A stretch of 64,000 bases of DNA, taken from an uncultured Clostridia bacterium. GTDB taxonomy: Bacteria; Bacillota; Clostridia; UMGS1883. Below the pieces are notes generated by a model that did not search any database, had not been told where the DNA came from, and saw only the letters and a list, made by a program, of their open reading frames with translations. Position 1 is the stretch's first letter. Each line of letters opens with the position of its first letter. The stretch covers positions 26,818 to 90,817 of the forward strand of contig CANPZO010000005.1 of the NCBI GenBank assembly GCA_947589005.1. Reading direction: 5' to 3'. A program made the translations under genes and the position numbers. This document shows, in pieces, positions 24,069 to 34,388 of this stretch.

Positions 24069-25097
24069 ATGAATATGGATTTCTTACGGAAGCTGCCCAT
24101 CCCCGCCGAGATAAAGGAGCAGTTTCCCATGTCCGCCGAGCTGAAGGCCCTTAAGGAAAAGAGAGACGCGGAAATCGCGGCGGTGTTCACCGGCGAGAGC
24201 GACAAGTTCCTGCTCATAATCGGCCCCTGCTCCGCCGACCGCGAGGACGCGGTGCTGGACTATACCAACCGCCTTGCCGGACTTCAGGAGAAGGTAAAGG
24301 ATAAAATAATCATAATCCCCCGAATATACACCAACAAGCCCCGCACCACCGGTCAGGGCTACAAGGGCATGATACATCAGCCCGACCCGTCGCAAAAACC
24401 CGATATGCTGGAGGGCATAATCGCCGTGCGCCGTCTGCACACGCGGGCCATTCAGGAGACGGGCCTCACCTGCGCCGACGAAATGCTCTATCCCGAAAAC
24501 CACCGCTACCTCTCCGACCTGCTGTCCTATGTGGCCGTGGGCGCGAGGAGCGTGGAAAATCAGCAGCACAGGCTCACCTCCAGCGGTCTCAACATTCCCG
24601 TTGGCATGAAAAATCCCACCGGCGGCGACTTTTCCGTAATGCTCAACGCCATCGTCGCGGCCCAGAGCTGCCACACCTTCCTGTACAGGGGCTGGGAGTG
24701 CTACTCTCACGGCAACCCGCTCGCCCACGCCATACTCCGCGGCAGCAGCAACAAGCACGGCCAGTCCATACCCAACTATCACTACGAGGATATCATGCGC
24801 CTTTACGAGATGTACCAGAAAAAGGGCCTCCAAAACATGGCCCTTGTAATAGACGTAAACCACGCCAACTCCGATAAGAAGTATCTCGAGCAGATACGCA
24901 TCAGCAAGGAGGTCATGCACAGCCGCCGCTACAATCCCGACGTGGCGTCCTTCGTCAAGGGCCTCATGATAGAGAGCTACATCGAGGACGGCTGCCAGAA
25001 GGTTGAGGAGGGCGTATACGGACGCTCCATCACCGACCCCTGCCTCGGCTGGGAAAAGAGCCAGCGTCTGGTTTTGGACATCGCCGAAAGCCTGTAA
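24069..25097 (+). CDS. 3-deoxy-7-phosphoheptulonate synthase (DAHP synthase, class I AroFGH type)
   Basis: A 342-residue enzyme that condenses phosphoenolpyruvate and erythrose 4-phosphate, the first step of the shikimate pathway. Visible hallmarks are IGPCSADRE near residue 58, PRTTGQGYKG with the phosphate-binding Arg, GARSVENQQHR, a MKNPTGGDF lysine segment and DVNHANSDKK. Length is like the E. coli AroF/G/H family. An N-terminal extension is possible in frame to 24000, but the ATG at 24069 has AAAGGAG upstream and matches the family N-terminus. It is monocistronic. The exact feedback type (Phe, Tyr or Trp) cannot be read here. Confidence 0.95.
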   Translation: MNMDFLRKLPIPAEIKEQFPMSAELKALKEKRDAEIAAVFTGESDKFLLIIGPCSADREDAVLDYTNRLAGLQEKVKDKIIIIPRIYTNKPRTTGQGYKGMIHQPDPSQKPDMLEGIIAVRRLHTRAIQETGLTCADEMLYPENHRYLSDLLSYVAVGARSVENQQHRLTSSGLNIPVGMKNPTGGDFSVMLNAIVAAQSCHTFLYRGWECYSHGNPLAHAILRGSSNKHGQSIPNYHYEDIMRLYEMYQKKGLQNMALVIDVNHANSDKKYLEQIRISKEVMHSRRYNPDVASFVKGLMIESYIEDGCQKVEEGVYGRSITDPCLGWEKSQRLVLDIAESL

Positions 25098-25116
25098 TTG
25101 GGTGTCGGGTTAAGAA

Positions 25117-25248
25117 CGTCCAAGGGCATGATATATTATATTTAAATAGTGAAAAAATGTTATTACGGGTATAATGGACAACATAATTACTTGATGTAGA
25201 AAACCCGCTCCTCGGAGCGGGTTTTCTGTGTTTTTATGCCCTTGGACG
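25117..25248. repeat. Dispersed inverted-repeat element with internal terminator (copy A)
   Basis: Bounded by a 13-bp perfect inverted repeat, CGTCCAAGGGCAT (25117-25129) and ATGCCCTTGGACG (25236-25248). The interior is AT-rich and holds a 13-bp terminator stem (25198-25210 with 25215-25227, CTCG loop). It lies after the DAHP synthase gene. Related elements are at 37911, 58207 and 63925. The remaining gap to 25357 holds a GTAGGGCGGGCTGCCCTCAGCCC palindrome repeat. Confidence 0.75.
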
Positions 25249-25357
25249 GTCTACGCGATTTTTCCTTCCGACACCCCGTGGGGTCATGTTACATAGTGGT
25301 TTGTAGCATAGCGCGTAGGGCGGGCTGCCCTCAGCCCGCCGCCTGCGGCCACACATA

Positions 25358-27325
25358 TTAAAACACTTCAATTACGTCCGCGCCGTCCCTTACAAAGGCG
25401 ATAAACTCGTCGATTTTCGCCTCGCAGTCCACGTACCCGCCGCCGGTATGGACGGATTTATCCGTCGTCCTGACCCATGCGCCCTCCGGCAGGTACACCC
25501 GCCGGTTAGTTTCGCCCTGACGGTAAATCGGGGCGAAGAGTATGTCAGGACCAAACATATACTGGTCGCTGAGACCGTAGCAGGTCTCGTCCTCATAAAA
25601 GTCGAAAAACATAGGCCGCATCATTGGCGCGCCGGTCTCGGCGGCGGCCTTCATATGCTTAAGTATGTAGGGCTTAAGCCGCGCGCGGAGCAAAATGAGG
25701 TCCCGCAGTATGGGATAGTTGGCCTCGCCGAAGGACCATATCTCGTTGTCGCCGCCGCTCGGCTCCTTTACGCCGGGGTGACGGTCGGTTTGATTTGTCA
25801 TGCGCTTCCTCGCCCCGTGGAGCCGCATCACCGGACAGAACAGGCCGAATTGGAACCACCGCGCTATCAGCTCGCGGAAATAGGGGCTTTCAGTGTCGCC
25901 CTGATGAAAACCGCCTATGTCGCTGTTCCACCAGGGTATGCCGCACATGGACATGGACAGGCCGGAAATTATGCTTTCGTACAGGGCCTCAAAGGTGGAC
26001 GGAATGTCGCCGTTCCAGACTATGGCCCCGAATTTTTGACTGCCGGGCCAGGCGGCGCGGGTCAGAGACACTATTTCCGTCTCTCCCTCGGATTTGAGGC
26101 CGTCGTAAAAGGCCTTGGCATAATAATAGGGATAGAGCATCGCCATGTTTGCGCCGTTCCCCAGATGGAAGCGGAGGTTGCCGAACTGCTGGGGGTGTAT
26201 CTCCGGCTCGGCCTCGTCCAGCCAGAACGTCTTTATGCCGTAGGAGTAATAGGTCTTTTTTATCTGCTCCCAGACGTACTCCCGCGTTTTGGGATTGGTC
26301 GGGTCGATAAAGGTCTGCTGGCCGTAAAAATCAAAAATACCGTAGCTGCCGTTTTCGGTGCGCACCAGCATATTTTCCTCGTCCATTGGCCGGTAATTGC
26401 GGCTGGCGGGGTTGATGGTGGGCCAGATAGAGACCACCGGACGGATGCCCATTTTGTAAAGCTCGCCGCACATGGCCTTCGGGTCGGGCCACAGCTCCGG
26501 GTCGAACTCCCAGTTGCCCTGCTCGGTCCAGTGAAAGTAGTCGATGACTATGGCGTCAACGGGCACGCCGAGGCCGTGATATTTCCGCGCCACCTCAAGG
26601 AGGTCCTCCTGGCTTTCATAGCGGAGCTTGCACTGCCAAAAGCCCGCCGCCCAGTCCGGCATTTCCGGCGGGAAGCCCGTGAGCCGGCAGTAGACGTTCA
26701 TGACCTCGGCCGGCGTGTCGCCGGTGAACACCAGATAGTCCGCCTGCATTGCGCTGTCCGCCTGCCACAGGGTATGATTGTTGGTGAACTCGCACCTGCC
26801 CGGCGAGGGATTGTTCCAGAAAAAGCCGTAGCCAAGGGAAGAATACACCACCGGCAGGGACGACTTTGTGTTGTAATGCACCAGCTCGTAGGCGCCGCCC
26901 TTGCGGTCGAGGAAGGGCTGCTGCTCCTGACCTATGCCGTAGATATGCTCGCCGGGGTTGGGCTCGAAAAGCGCCTTGATTTGATAGCAGTCGCCGGAAA
27001 TGTGGCTGTATCGGCGGACGGGGTCCCCCTCCTCGCGGGTGCGGAGTATCTCCCTTCCATGGCGGCGGAAGAGTATGCGGTATCCGCCCCAGACCTTGTA
27101 CAGCTCCGCCGTAAGGCCGCCGTTTCGCAGCTCCGCCCGCTCGCCGTCGCAGGTGACCTTTACCCCGGCGTCCCCCGGCGGCAGCAAAGTCCAGCCCTCG
27201 TCGGAAATTTCGCCTCTCCTTGTGGAGCGTACCCGGACGCAGTTTTCGCCGTAAGCCTCGACGAGCACAAGCTCGTCCCTCGTCCTGAAATAAATTTTGT
27301 TGTCAACGGCTTCGATTACACTCAT
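25358..27325 (-). CDS. Glycoside hydrolase family 31 (alpha-glucosidase/alpha-xylosidase)
   Basis: A 655-residue cytoplasmic GH31 enzyme (no signal peptide). It has the N-terminal beta-sandwich (1-220), a (beta/alpha)8 barrel from about 220 and C-terminal sheet domains. D370 in the TFWLDEAEPE segment is the likely nucleophile, and D440 in the AIVWNGD segment is the likely acid/base. The LDEAEPE form is common among alpha-xylosidases and related bacterial GH31 enzymes, so the substrate is uncertain; it releases non-reducing alpha-linked sugars. No sugar transporter is next to it. Confidence 0.92.
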   Translation of the reverse strand: MSVIEAVDNKIYFRTRDELVLVEAYGENCVRVRSTRRGEISDEGWTLLPPGDAGVKVTCDGERAELRNGGLTAELYKVWGGYRILFRRHGREILRTREEGDPVRRYSHISGDCYQIKALFEPNPGEHIYGIGQEQQPFLDRKGGAYELVHYNTKSSLPVVYSSLGYGFFWNNPSPGRCEFTNNHTLWQADSAMQADYLVFTGDTPAEVMNVYCRLTGFPPEMPDWAAGFWQCKLRYESQEDLLEVARKYHGLGVPVDAIVIDYFHWTEQGNWEFDPELWPDPKAMCGELYKMGIRPVVSIWPTINPASRNYRPMDEENMLVRTENGSYGIFDFYGQQTFIDPTNPKTREYVWEQIKKTYYSYGIKTFWLDEAEPEIHPQQFGNLRFHLGNGANMAMLYPYYYAKAFYDGLKSEGETEIVSLTRAAWPGSQKFGAIVWNGDIPSTFEALYESIISGLSMSMCGIPWWNSDIGGFHQGDTESPYFRELIARWFQFGLFCPVMRLHGARKRMTNQTDRHPGVKEPSGGDNEIWSFGEANYPILRDLILLRARLKPYILKHMKAAAETGAPMMRPMFFDFYEDETCYGLSDQYMFGPDILFAPIYRQGETNRRVYLPEGAWVRTTDKSVHTGGGYVDCEAKIDEFIAFVRDGADVIEVF

Positions 27326-27460
27326 ATTTTTCCCTCCATGAAATATATAATTACGGGCGGCCCGCGTCTGCCCCCCCCCATGTCTTTTCCATAGATAGTA
27401 TATCAGAACTTTCCCCGCCGGTCAACAGATTTTATTTTTTTATAAAATTAATTTCTTCTA

Positions 27461-27489
27461 TTGCATTTGCGGTAAAAATATGTTAAAAT
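27461..27489 (+). promoter_or_regulatory. Promoter of uppP-ftsK, copy 1
   Basis: TTGCAT (27461-27466) and TAAAAT (27484-27489) 17 bp apart. An identical site occurs at 30148-30176 in the second unit. Confidence 0.65.
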
Positions 27490-27523
27490 TAAATAATGAA
27501 CTACGATTGTGGAGGTTTACATA

Positions 27524-28360
27524 ATGACAATAATCAAAGCCGTCATACTGGGCCTTATCCAGGGGCTCAGTGAATTTTTGCCAATATCCAGCTCGGGCCA
27601 CTTGGCCATCGCCGGACGCATAATGGGCATGGACCCCGAGGCGGACAGCCTGCTGTCCTTCAACATACTGCTCCATGTGGCGACGCTGGCGGCGGTATTC
27701 ATCGTGTACCGCGAGGATATATGGAACATGATAAAGGCGTTTTTCGCCATGATGGGTGACATATTTACCGGCAAGGGCCCCGGCCTCAACAAGGATATGT
27801 ACCGCAGGCTGGTGATAATGCTCATAGTCGGCACCCTGCCCGCGGTGGCGGCGGCGCTGGTATTCGGCGACGTAATCGAAAACCCGAGCCTCATCGCCAT
27901 AGGCATATTCCTCATCATCACGGCCCTGCTGCTCTTTGTCAGCGACCGGCTGGGCGGCGGCAACAAAACCATGGAAAACATGACCGTAAAGGACTCGATA
28001 ATCGTGGGCTGTTTTCAGGCCCTGGGCACCCTGCCCGGGATAAGTCGCAGCGGCAGCACCATAGTCGGCGGCCTTTTCGCAAGGCTGGACAAAAACGTGG
28101 CGGTGCGCTTCTCCTTTCTGCTGTCCATACCGGCCATTTTGGGCGCGCTTGTGCTGGACCTTAAGGACCTTGCCGCGGGTCAGGCCATGGCGGTGGATCC
28201 GGTCTGCATAATAGCGGGCATGGTGGTCGCCGGAGTGAGCGGCTACTTCGCCATAAGGTTTTTGCTTAACATCGTAAGGAAGCACCGGCTCAGCATTTTC
28301 TCGGCCTACTGCGCGGCCGCCGGTATTGTGGCAATAATTTTGGACTTTAAGCTGAAATAG
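27524..28360 (+). CDS. uppP: Undecaprenyl-diphosphatase UppP, copy 1
   Basis: A 278-residue integral membrane enzyme that dephosphorylates undecaprenyl diphosphate, recycling the lipid carrier for wall synthesis; it also confers bacitracin resistance when abundant. The two conserved motifs are [11 protein letters not shown] near residues 20-30 and [12 protein letters not shown] near 165. About eight membrane segments are visible. The ATG at 27524 lies 8 bp after GGAGG. It precedes ftsK by 14 bp, an operon arrangement. An identical copy is at 30211. Confidence 0.95.
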   Translation: MTIIKAVILGLIQGLSEFLPISSSGHLAIAGRIMGMDPEADSLLSFNILLHVATLAAVFIVYREDIWNMIKAFFAMMGDIFTGKGPGLNKDMYRRLVIMLIVGTLPAVAAALVFGDVIENPSLIAIGIFLIITALLLFVSDRLGGGNKTMENMTVKDSIIVGCFQALGTLPGISRSGSTIVGGLFARLDKNVAVRFSFLLSIPAILGALVLDLKDLAAGQAMAVDPVCIIAGMVVAGVSGYFAIRFLLNIVRKHRLSIFSAYCAAAGIVAIILDFKLK

Positions 28361-28374
28361 AGAGGTCAAACAAA

Positions 28375-30030
28375 ATGGCTAACACAAGCTCAAAAGGAAA
28401 AGTCTCCAAGGCTAAAACAACAGCCTCCGGCAGAAAAACCCAGCCTAAGAAGGAGCTCCGCGCCGACAGCGGTCTCAGCGATAAGGTCGTCAGGGAAATA
28501 CGGGGCATAATACTCATTTTCCTGTGCTTTATGCTGGCGCTGAGCTTTTACACGCCCTTTTTCGGGATAGCGGGCAGGTTTATCAAGGGACTGGGACTGG
28601 GACTGTTCGGCAACGTGGCTTACGCGTTGCCGCTGCTGACGCTGGCGGCGGCGATACATTCGATATTCAAAAAAAGCCTCCATCCGCACGTGCACAGGTA
28701 CGTGGCCGCCTGCGTCATCTGCGTCTGCGTCTGCGCGCTGCTGACGGTGGGGCTGTATAACCGCAATCCCGCCCTTTTCGGCGGCGACTACAGCGAGGCG
28801 GCGGTTATCAAAGCGCAGATGACCGGCGACGTCCTCGCCGAACAGACCGACGACCTCACCCTCGGCGACGTGCTGCTCAACATGATCGGCGAGGCCAGCA
28901 AGGAGGGTCAGGGCGGCGGACTTGTGGGCTACGGGGTTTCGATATTGTTCATAAACCTCCTGTCGCCCGTAGGCGCGACGCTGATGTTTTGGGCGCTCAT
29001 TCTGGTGTTCGCGGTGATAATGACAGGCACCACGCCCTTTATCAGGCTGGCGGAATACATAGACCGCCGCATGGCCGCCCGCAGCGAGGAGGCGGACGAT
29101 GAGCCGGAGGAGGACGGCAAAGCCGACACCGGCTTTGCCGAGCCCGTACCCGTTGACTATGCCGCCGACGCTCCCAAGCCCGCGCGCAGGACAAGGGCCG
29201 CCTCGACGCGGCCGAAGAAAAAGGCCAAAAAAGCCGAAGGCCCGCTGGACAAGCTCAAGGGTCTGCTGCTAAAGGACGAGCCCGCGAAAGCGCCCGCAAA
29301 AAAGAAGAAAGCCCGTCCCAAGCCCGAGACGGAGAGCGAAAGCTCCGCCGCGAGGAAGATAAAGCCCACGGTGGTGACCCCCGGCGGCGAAACTCCGAAC
29401 GGGGAAATTAAGATAAAGCTCTTTGACCAAAGCAACGCTCCCGAGGATATCCCCGAGGACATCGAGGCCATGGCCAAGACCGAAAGCGGCGCCGCCGCCG
29501 AAAAGCCCAAGACCGAGCCCGCCATCCCAGTCACCGACGACGAAATAGACACCGACTTCATACCGTATGAGTTCCCGCCGGTAAAGCTGCTGGGCAGGGA
29601 CAAGCCCTCCAAGGAAAGCGCCACCGAGGACGACGTCCGCCGCATGGGGCAGAAGCTGGTGGAGACCCTGCGCTCCTTCGGCGTGGAGGCACGGATAACC
29701 GAAATAATCAAAGGCCCCGCCATCACCCGCTTTGAGCTTTCACCGGCGGCGGGGGTAAAGGTCAACAAAATAGTGAACCTTTCCAACGACATAGCTCTAA
29801 ATCTGGCGGCGGTTTCCGTCCGCGTCATAGCCCCCATTCCCGGCAAGGCCGCCGTGGGCATCGAGGTGCCCAACGAAAAGGTGGCCACCGTCCGGCTGAG
29901 GGACGTGATAGATTCCGACGAGTTCAGGAACTTCAAGAGCAAGACCGCCTTCGCATTGGGTAAGGACGTGGGCGGCAAGGTGCGCATCGCCGACATTTCG
30001 AAGATGCCCCACCTGCTCATCGCCCCATGA
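28375..30030 (+). pseudogene. Truncated ftsK/spoIIIE copy 1 (no motor domain)
   Basis: The N-terminal 549 residues of FtsK: four membrane segments (about 40-215), a Lys/Pro/Glu-rich linker and the alpha part of the motor. It is cut at the LLIA of [12 protein letters not shown], just before Walker A, and ends at residue 551 after two foreign residues. It cannot translocate DNA. The break is the tandem junction at 30024/30025. It is either a real truncated gene or an assembly artefact; the full copy starts at 31062. Confidence 0.85.
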
Positions 30031-30147
30031 AATATATAATTACGGGCGGCCCGCGTCTGACCTCCCCATGTTTTTCCATAGATAGTATATCAGAACTTTC
30101 CCCGCCGGTCAACAGATTTTATTTTTTTATAAAATTAATTTCTTCTA

Positions 30148-30176
30148 TTGCATTTGCGGTAAAAATATGTTAAAAT
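30148..30176 (+). promoter_or_regulatory. Promoter of uppP-ftsK, copy 2
   Basis: The same TTGCAT / TAAAAT pair as in unit 1, with a 17-bp spacer. Confidence 0.65.
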
Positions 30177-30210
30177 TAAATAATGAACTACGATTGTGGA
30201 GGTTTACATA

Positions 30211-31047
30211 ATGACAATAATCAAAGCCGTCATACTGGGCCTTATCCAGGGGCTCAGTGAATTTTTGCCAATATCCAGCTCGGGCCACTTGGCCATCGCC
30301 GGACGCATAATGGGCATGGACCCCGAGGCGGACAGCCTGCTGTCCTTCAACATACTGCTCCATGTGGCGACGCTGGCGGCGGTATTCATCGTGTACCGCG
30401 AGGATATATGGAACATGATAAAGGCGTTTTTCGCCATGATGGGTGACATATTTACCGGCAAGGGCCCCGGCCTCAACAAGGATATGTACCGCAGGCTGGT
30501 GATAATGCTCATAGTCGGCACCCTGCCCGCGGTGGCGGCGGCGCTGGTATTCGGCGACGTAATCGAAAACCCGAGCCTCATCGCCATAGGCATATTCCTC
30601 ATCATCACGGCCCTGCTGCTCTTTGTCAGCGACCGGCTGGGCGGCGGCAACAAAACCATGGAAAACATGACCGTAAAGGACTCGATAATCGTGGGCTGTT
30701 TTCAGGCCCTGGGCACCCTGCCCGGGATAAGTCGCAGCGGCAGCACCATAGTCGGCGGCCTTTTCGCAAGGCTGGACAAAAACGTGGCGGTGCGCTTCTC
30801 CTTTCTGCTGTCCATACCGGCCATTTTGGGCGCGCTTGTGCTGGACCTTAAGGACCTTGCCGCGGGTCAGGCCATGGCGGTGGATCCGGTCTGCATAATA
30901 GCGGGCATGGTGGTCGCCGGAGTGAGCGGCTACTTCGCCATAAGGTTTTTGCTTAACATCGTAAGGAAGCACCGGCTCAGCATTTTCTCGGCCTACTGCG
31001 CGGCCGCCGGTATTGTGGCAATAATTTTGGACTTTAAGCTGAAATAG
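30211..31047 (+). CDS. uppP: Undecaprenyl-diphosphatase UppP, copy 2
   Basis: The protein is identical to the copy at 27524, with the same 278 residues, start and ribosome binding site. This copy is joined to the full-length ftsK. If the duplication is an assembly artefact, only one uppP exists in the genome. Confidence 0.95.
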   Translation: MTIIKAVILGLIQGLSEFLPISSSGHLAIAGRIMGMDPEADSLLSFNILLHVATLAAVFIVYREDIWNMIKAFFAMMGDIFTGKGPGLNKDMYRRLVIMLIVGTLPAVAAALVFGDVIENPSLIAIGIFLIITALLLFVSDRLGGGNKTMENMTVKDSIIVGCFQALGTLPGISRSGSTIVGGLFARLDKNVAVRFSFLLSIPAILGALVLDLKDLAAGQAMAVDPVCIIAGMVVAGVSGYFAIRFLLNIVRKHRLSIFSAYCAAAGIVAIILDFKLK

Positions 31048-31061
31048 AGAGGTCAAACAAA

Positions 31062-33707
31062 ATGGCTAACACAAGCTCAAAAGGAAAAGTCTCCAAGGCT
31101 AAAACAACAGCCTCCGGCAGAAAAACCCAGCCTAAGAAGGAGCTCCGCGCCGACAGCGGTCTCAGCGATAAGGTCGTCAGGGAAATACGGGGCATAATAC
31201 TCATTTTCCTGTGCTTTATGCTGGCGCTGAGCTTTTACACGCCCTTTTTCGGGATAGCGGGCAGGTTTATCAAGGGACTGGGACTGGGACTGTTCGGCAA
31301 CGTGGCTTACGCGTTGCCGCTGCTGACGCTGGCGGCGGCGATACATTCGATATTCAAAAAAAGCCTCCATCCGCACGTGCACAGGTACGTGGCCGCCTGC
31401 GTCATCTGCGTCTGCGTCTGCGCGCTGCTGACGGTGGGGCTGTATAACCGCAATCCCGCCCTTTTCGGCGGCGACTACAGCGAGGCGGCGGTTATCAAAG
31501 CGCAGATGACCGGCGACGTCCTCGCCGAACAGACCGACGACCTCACCCTCGGCGACGTGCTGCTCAACATGATCGGCGAGGCCAGCAAGGAGGGTCAGGG
31601 CGGCGGACTTGTGGGCTACGGGGTTTCGATATTGTTCATAAACCTCCTGTCGCCCGTAGGCGCGACGCTGATGTTTTGGGCGCTCATTCTGGTGTTCGCG
31701 GTGATAATGACAGGCACCACGCCCTTTATCAGGCTGGCGGAATACATAGACCGCCGCATGGCCGCCCGCAGCGAGGAGGCGGACGATGAGCCGGAGGAGG
31801 ACGGCAAAGCCGACACCGGCTTTGCCGAGCCCGTACCCGTTGACTATGCCGCCGACGCTCCCAAGCCCGCGCGCAGGACAAGGGCCGCCTCGACGCGGCC
31901 GAAGAAAAAGGCCAAAAAAGCCGAAGGCCCGCTGGACAAGCTCAAGGGTCTGCTGCTAAAGGACGAGCCCGCGAAAGCGCCCGCAAAAAAGAAGAAAGCC
32001 CGTCCCAAGCCCGAGACGGAGAGCGAAAGCTCCGCCGCGAGGAAGATAAAGCCCACGGTGGTGACCCCCGGCGGCGAAACTCCGAACGGGGAAATTAAGA
32101 TAAAGCTCTTTGACCAAAGCAACGCTCCCGAGGATATCCCCGAGGACATCGAGGCCATGGCCAAGACCGAAAGCGGCGCCGCCGCCGAAAAGCCCAAGAC
32201 CGAGCCCGCCATCCCAGTCACCGACGACGAAATAGACACCGACTTCATACCGTATGAGTTCCCGCCGGTAAAGCTGCTGGGCAGGGACAAGCCCTCCAAG
32301 GAAAGCGCCACCGAGGACGACGTCCGCCGCATGGGGCAGAAGCTGGTGGAGACCCTGCGCTCCTTCGGCGTGGAGGCACGGATAACCGAAATAATCAAAG
32401 GCCCCGCCATCACCCGCTTTGAGCTTTCACCGGCGGCGGGGGTAAAGGTCAACAAAATAGTGAACCTTTCCAACGACATAGCTCTAAATCTGGCGGCGGT
32501 TTCCGTCCGCGTCATAGCCCCCATTCCCGGCAAGGCCGCCGTGGGCATCGAGGTGCCCAACGAAAAGGTGGCCACCGTCCGGCTGAGGGACGTGATAGAT
32601 TCCGACGAGTTCAGGAACTTCAAGAGCAAGACCGCCTTCGCATTGGGTAAGGACGTGGGCGGCAAGGTGCGCATCGCCGACATTTCCAAGATGCCCCATC
32701 TGCTCATCGCCGGCGCCACCGGCAGCGGTAAGTCCGTGTGCATAAATTCCCTTATCACCAGCATAATTTACAAGGCCGACCCCAACGAGGTCAAGCTCAT
32801 CATGATAGACCCCAAGGTGGTTGAGCTTCAGGTTTACAACGGCATACCCCACCTGCTGATACCCGTGGTCACCGACCCACGTCGGGCCGCGGGCGCCCTC
32901 AACTGGGCGGTGCAGGAGATGGTTAAACGCTATAAGCTCTTTGCCGAAAACAACGTCCGCAACCTCGCCGGATATAACGAGCTGGCCCAGGTCAACGGCG
33001 ACCGCAAGCTGGAGCAGATAATCATCATCGTGGACGAGCTGGCGGACCTTATGATGGTCAGCGCCAAGGAAGTGGAGGACAGCATCTGCCGCCTTGCTCA
33101 GATGGCCCGGGCGGCGGGTATGTACCTTGTCATCGCCACCCAGCGTCCCTCCGTGGACGTCATCACCGGCCTTATCAAGGCCAACGTCCCCAGCCGCATA
33201 GCCTTCGCGGTCTCCAATCAGATAGACAGCCGCACCATTCTCGATATGGGCGGGGCGGAAAAGCTGTTGGGCAAGGGCGATATGCTCTTCCTGCCCATGG
33301 GCGCCAACAGCCCCATTCGTATTCAGGGAGCCTTTGTTTCCGACGCGGAGACCGAGGCCATAGTGGAATACATCAAACAGGATTTCAGCGCGAAATATGA
33401 CGAGGATATAATGGAGCACATCGAGCGGGGCGCCGACGACGGCTCCTCCGCCCGCGACGAGGAGGACGGCGAGGCCGACGATATGCTGCCGGCGGCCATT
33501 CAAGCCGTGGTGGAGGCCGGCCAGGCCAGCGCGTCCCTGCTCCAGCGGCGGCTTAAGGTGGGCTACGCCCGGGCGGGCCGCCTGATAGACCAGCTCGAGG
33601 AGCGGGGCATTATCGGCCCCCACGAGGGCAGCAAGCCCCGGGCCGTCCTAATGAGCCGCAGCGAGTACCTTGAGATGCAGGCCATGGGCAAGGACGATAT
33701 GAATTAA
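31062..33707 (+). CDS. ftsK: DNA translocase FtsK/SpoIIIE, full length
   Basis: An 881-residue hexameric DNA pump that clears chromosome ends from the division or sporulation septum. Four membrane segments lie in residues 40-215, then a long charged Ala/Lys/Glu/Pro linker (about 230-430). The alpha-beta motor has Walker A GATGSGKS at 551-558, Walker B ([12 protein letters not shown]) near 660 and [12 protein letters not shown] near 695. The gamma winged-helix domain (about 810-880, [19 protein letters not shown]) binds KOPS/SRS sites. It follows uppP in an operon and ends with a strong terminator. Confidence 0.95.
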   Translation: MANTSSKGKVSKAKTTASGRKTQPKKELRADSGLSDKVVREIRGIILIFLCFMLALSFYTPFFGIAGRFIKGLGLGLFGNVAYALPLLTLAAAIHSIFKKSLHPHVHRYVAACVICVCVCALLTVGLYNRNPALFGGDYSEAAVIKAQMTGDVLAEQTDDLTLGDVLLNMIGEASKEGQGGGLVGYGVSILFINLLSPVGATLMFWALILVFAVIMTGTTPFIRLAEYIDRRMAARSEEADDEPEEDGKADTGFAEPVPVDYAADAPKPARRTRAASTRPKKKAKKAEGPLDKLKGLLLKDEPAKAPAKKKKARPKPETESESSAARKIKPTVVTPGGETPNGEIKIKLFDQSNAPEDIPEDIEAMAKTESGAAAEKPKTEPAIPVTDDEIDTDFIPYEFPPVKLLGRDKPSKESATEDDVRRMGQKLVETLRSFGVEARITEIIKGPAITRFELSPAAGVKVNKIVNLSNDIALNLAAVSVRVIAPIPGKAAVGIEVPNEKVATVRLRDVIDSDEFRNFKSKTAFALGKDVGGKVRIADISKMPHLLIAGATGSGKSVCINSLITSIIYKADPNEVKLIMIDPKVVELQVYNGIPHLLIPVVTDPRRAAGALNWAVQEMVKRYKLFAENNVRNLAGYNELAQVNGDRKLEQIIIIVDELADLMMVSAKEVEDSICRLAQMARAAGMYLVIATQRPSVDVITGLIKANVPSRIAFAVSNQIDSRTILDMGGAEKLLGKGDMLFLPMGANSPIRIQGAFVSDAETEAIVEYIKQDFSAKYDEDIMEHIERGADDGSSARDEEDGEADDMLPAAIQAVVEAGQASASLLQRRLKVGYARAGRLIDQLEERGIIGPHEGSKPRAVLMSRSEYLEMQAMGKDDMN

Positions 33708-33730
33708 CGCCTCACAGCAAATTAAAATTA

Positions 33731-33771
33731 TTAAAAGCACCATGGAACACGCCATTCCATGGTGCTTTTAA
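33731..33771. terminator. Terminator after ftsK
   Basis: A 17-bp perfect stem, TTAAAAGCACCATGGAA (33731-33747) with its complement at 33755-33771, loop CACGCCA. A and T runs on both sides make it bidirectional. Confidence 0.85.
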
Positions 33772-33774
33772 TGA

Positions 33775-33824
33775 GTAGGGCGGCTTGCCCTCAAGCCGCC
33801 GAAAAAATTTTAAAGAAATCGGAG
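33775..33824. repeat. Dispersed repeat with GGGCGGCTTGCCCTCAAGCCGCC palindrome, copy 1
   Basis: About 50 bp starting GTAGGGCGGCTTGCCC and ending AAAGAAATC is nearly identical to 58453-58501. The core is an imperfect palindrome. It lies between ftsK and a convergent gene; the same flank sequence (AAGCGACGTA, CTGCGCGA, a T-run) recurs around other intergenic repeats. Confidence 0.7.
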
Positions 33825-33885
33825 CAAGCGACGTAAGGCTTGTGACGACGCAGGTCTGCGCGACTTTTTTACGGCCCACCATATT

Positions 33886-34341
33886 TTATTTCTTTTCCTT
33901 AGCCGTCACGTCCTCGATATCCACGCGCCAAACGGCCGTGCGGCCGAGGCTGCGCTCCACCGCGCCGTCGAAGGCCGCCATATTGGTCGGCGTCAGCTTT
34001 TCGCACAAAAGCCGCAGAGCGTGTATCTTCTCGTCATTATCCGTCACCTCGACCGCGCGGCCAAAAACGTCGGCCGACTGATACAGGGTCGTGAACTTGT
34101 CCTTCAGGGGCCTTACCCCTCCGGTAAAGGAAATGCAGACCCTCGGGTCTCTCCGCAGGCTGTCGGTCTTTTTGCCCTCCATGGCACAGTGGAAATAGAG
34201 GCTTTCGCCGTCCCTCGCCAGATTGAGTGGCAGGGCGTAGGGCGCCCCGTCGGTGTCGATAAGGGCCATCACGCCATATTCGCAGCGGTCGATAAGCTCG
34301 AACCCGAACTCCTTTGTCTGCTCCCTGTCCTTGCGCCGCAT
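33886..34341 (-). CDS. Pyridoxamine 5'-phosphate oxidase-fold flavoprotein (NimA-like)
   Basis: A 151-residue flavin-binding split-barrel protein. MRRKDREQTKEF at the start and YGVMALIDTDGAPYALPLN near 23-40, then LYFHCAMEGKKTDSLRRDPRVC, are typical of the NimA / pyridoxamine 5'-phosphate oxidase-related family common in Clostridia. These proteins bind FMN or haem; some reduce nitroimidazoles, but most have no proven substrate. It is convergent with ftsK and 47 bp downstream of metH on the same strand, so co-transcription is possible. Confidence 0.85.
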   Translation of the reverse strand: MRRKDREQTKEFGFELIDRCEYGVMALIDTDGAPYALPLNLARDGESLYFHCAMEGKKTDSLRRDPRVCISFTGGVRPLKDKFTTLYQSADVFGRAVEVTDNDEKIHALRLLCEKLTPTNMAAFDGAVERSLGRTAVWRVDIEDVTAKEKK

Positions 34342-34388
34342 ACAATCACCTCCCTCTCCTCCGCCGAAAAACGCGCCGTCCTTTCGCG

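Larger units (their letters stand above)
27336..30024 (+). repeat. Tandem duplication, unit 1 (uppP plus 5' ftsK)
   Basis: Abuts unit 2 (30025-32711) exactly. Both units match over nearly all of 2.69 kb. The differences I see are at the ends: the C-run near 27371-27385, and positions 30000 and 30012. See the finding on a possible assembly artefact. Confidence 0.92.
30025..32711 (+). repeat. Tandem duplication, unit 2
   Basis: The second copy of 27336-30024. It starts at CCATGAAATATAT and ends in the ftsK Walker A region. The unit is 2 bp shorter because of the C/T-run differences near its start. Confidence 0.92.

Noticed and set aside
25147..25175. A promoter for a small RNA in repeat copy A
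   Set aside because: There is a TATAAT at 25170-25175, but the hexamer 17 bp upstream is a poor -35 box.
25448..27394. 648-codon plus-strand ORF opposite GH31
   Set aside because: The GH31 protein on the minus strand has clear catalytic motifs; the plus frame is an antisense shadow.
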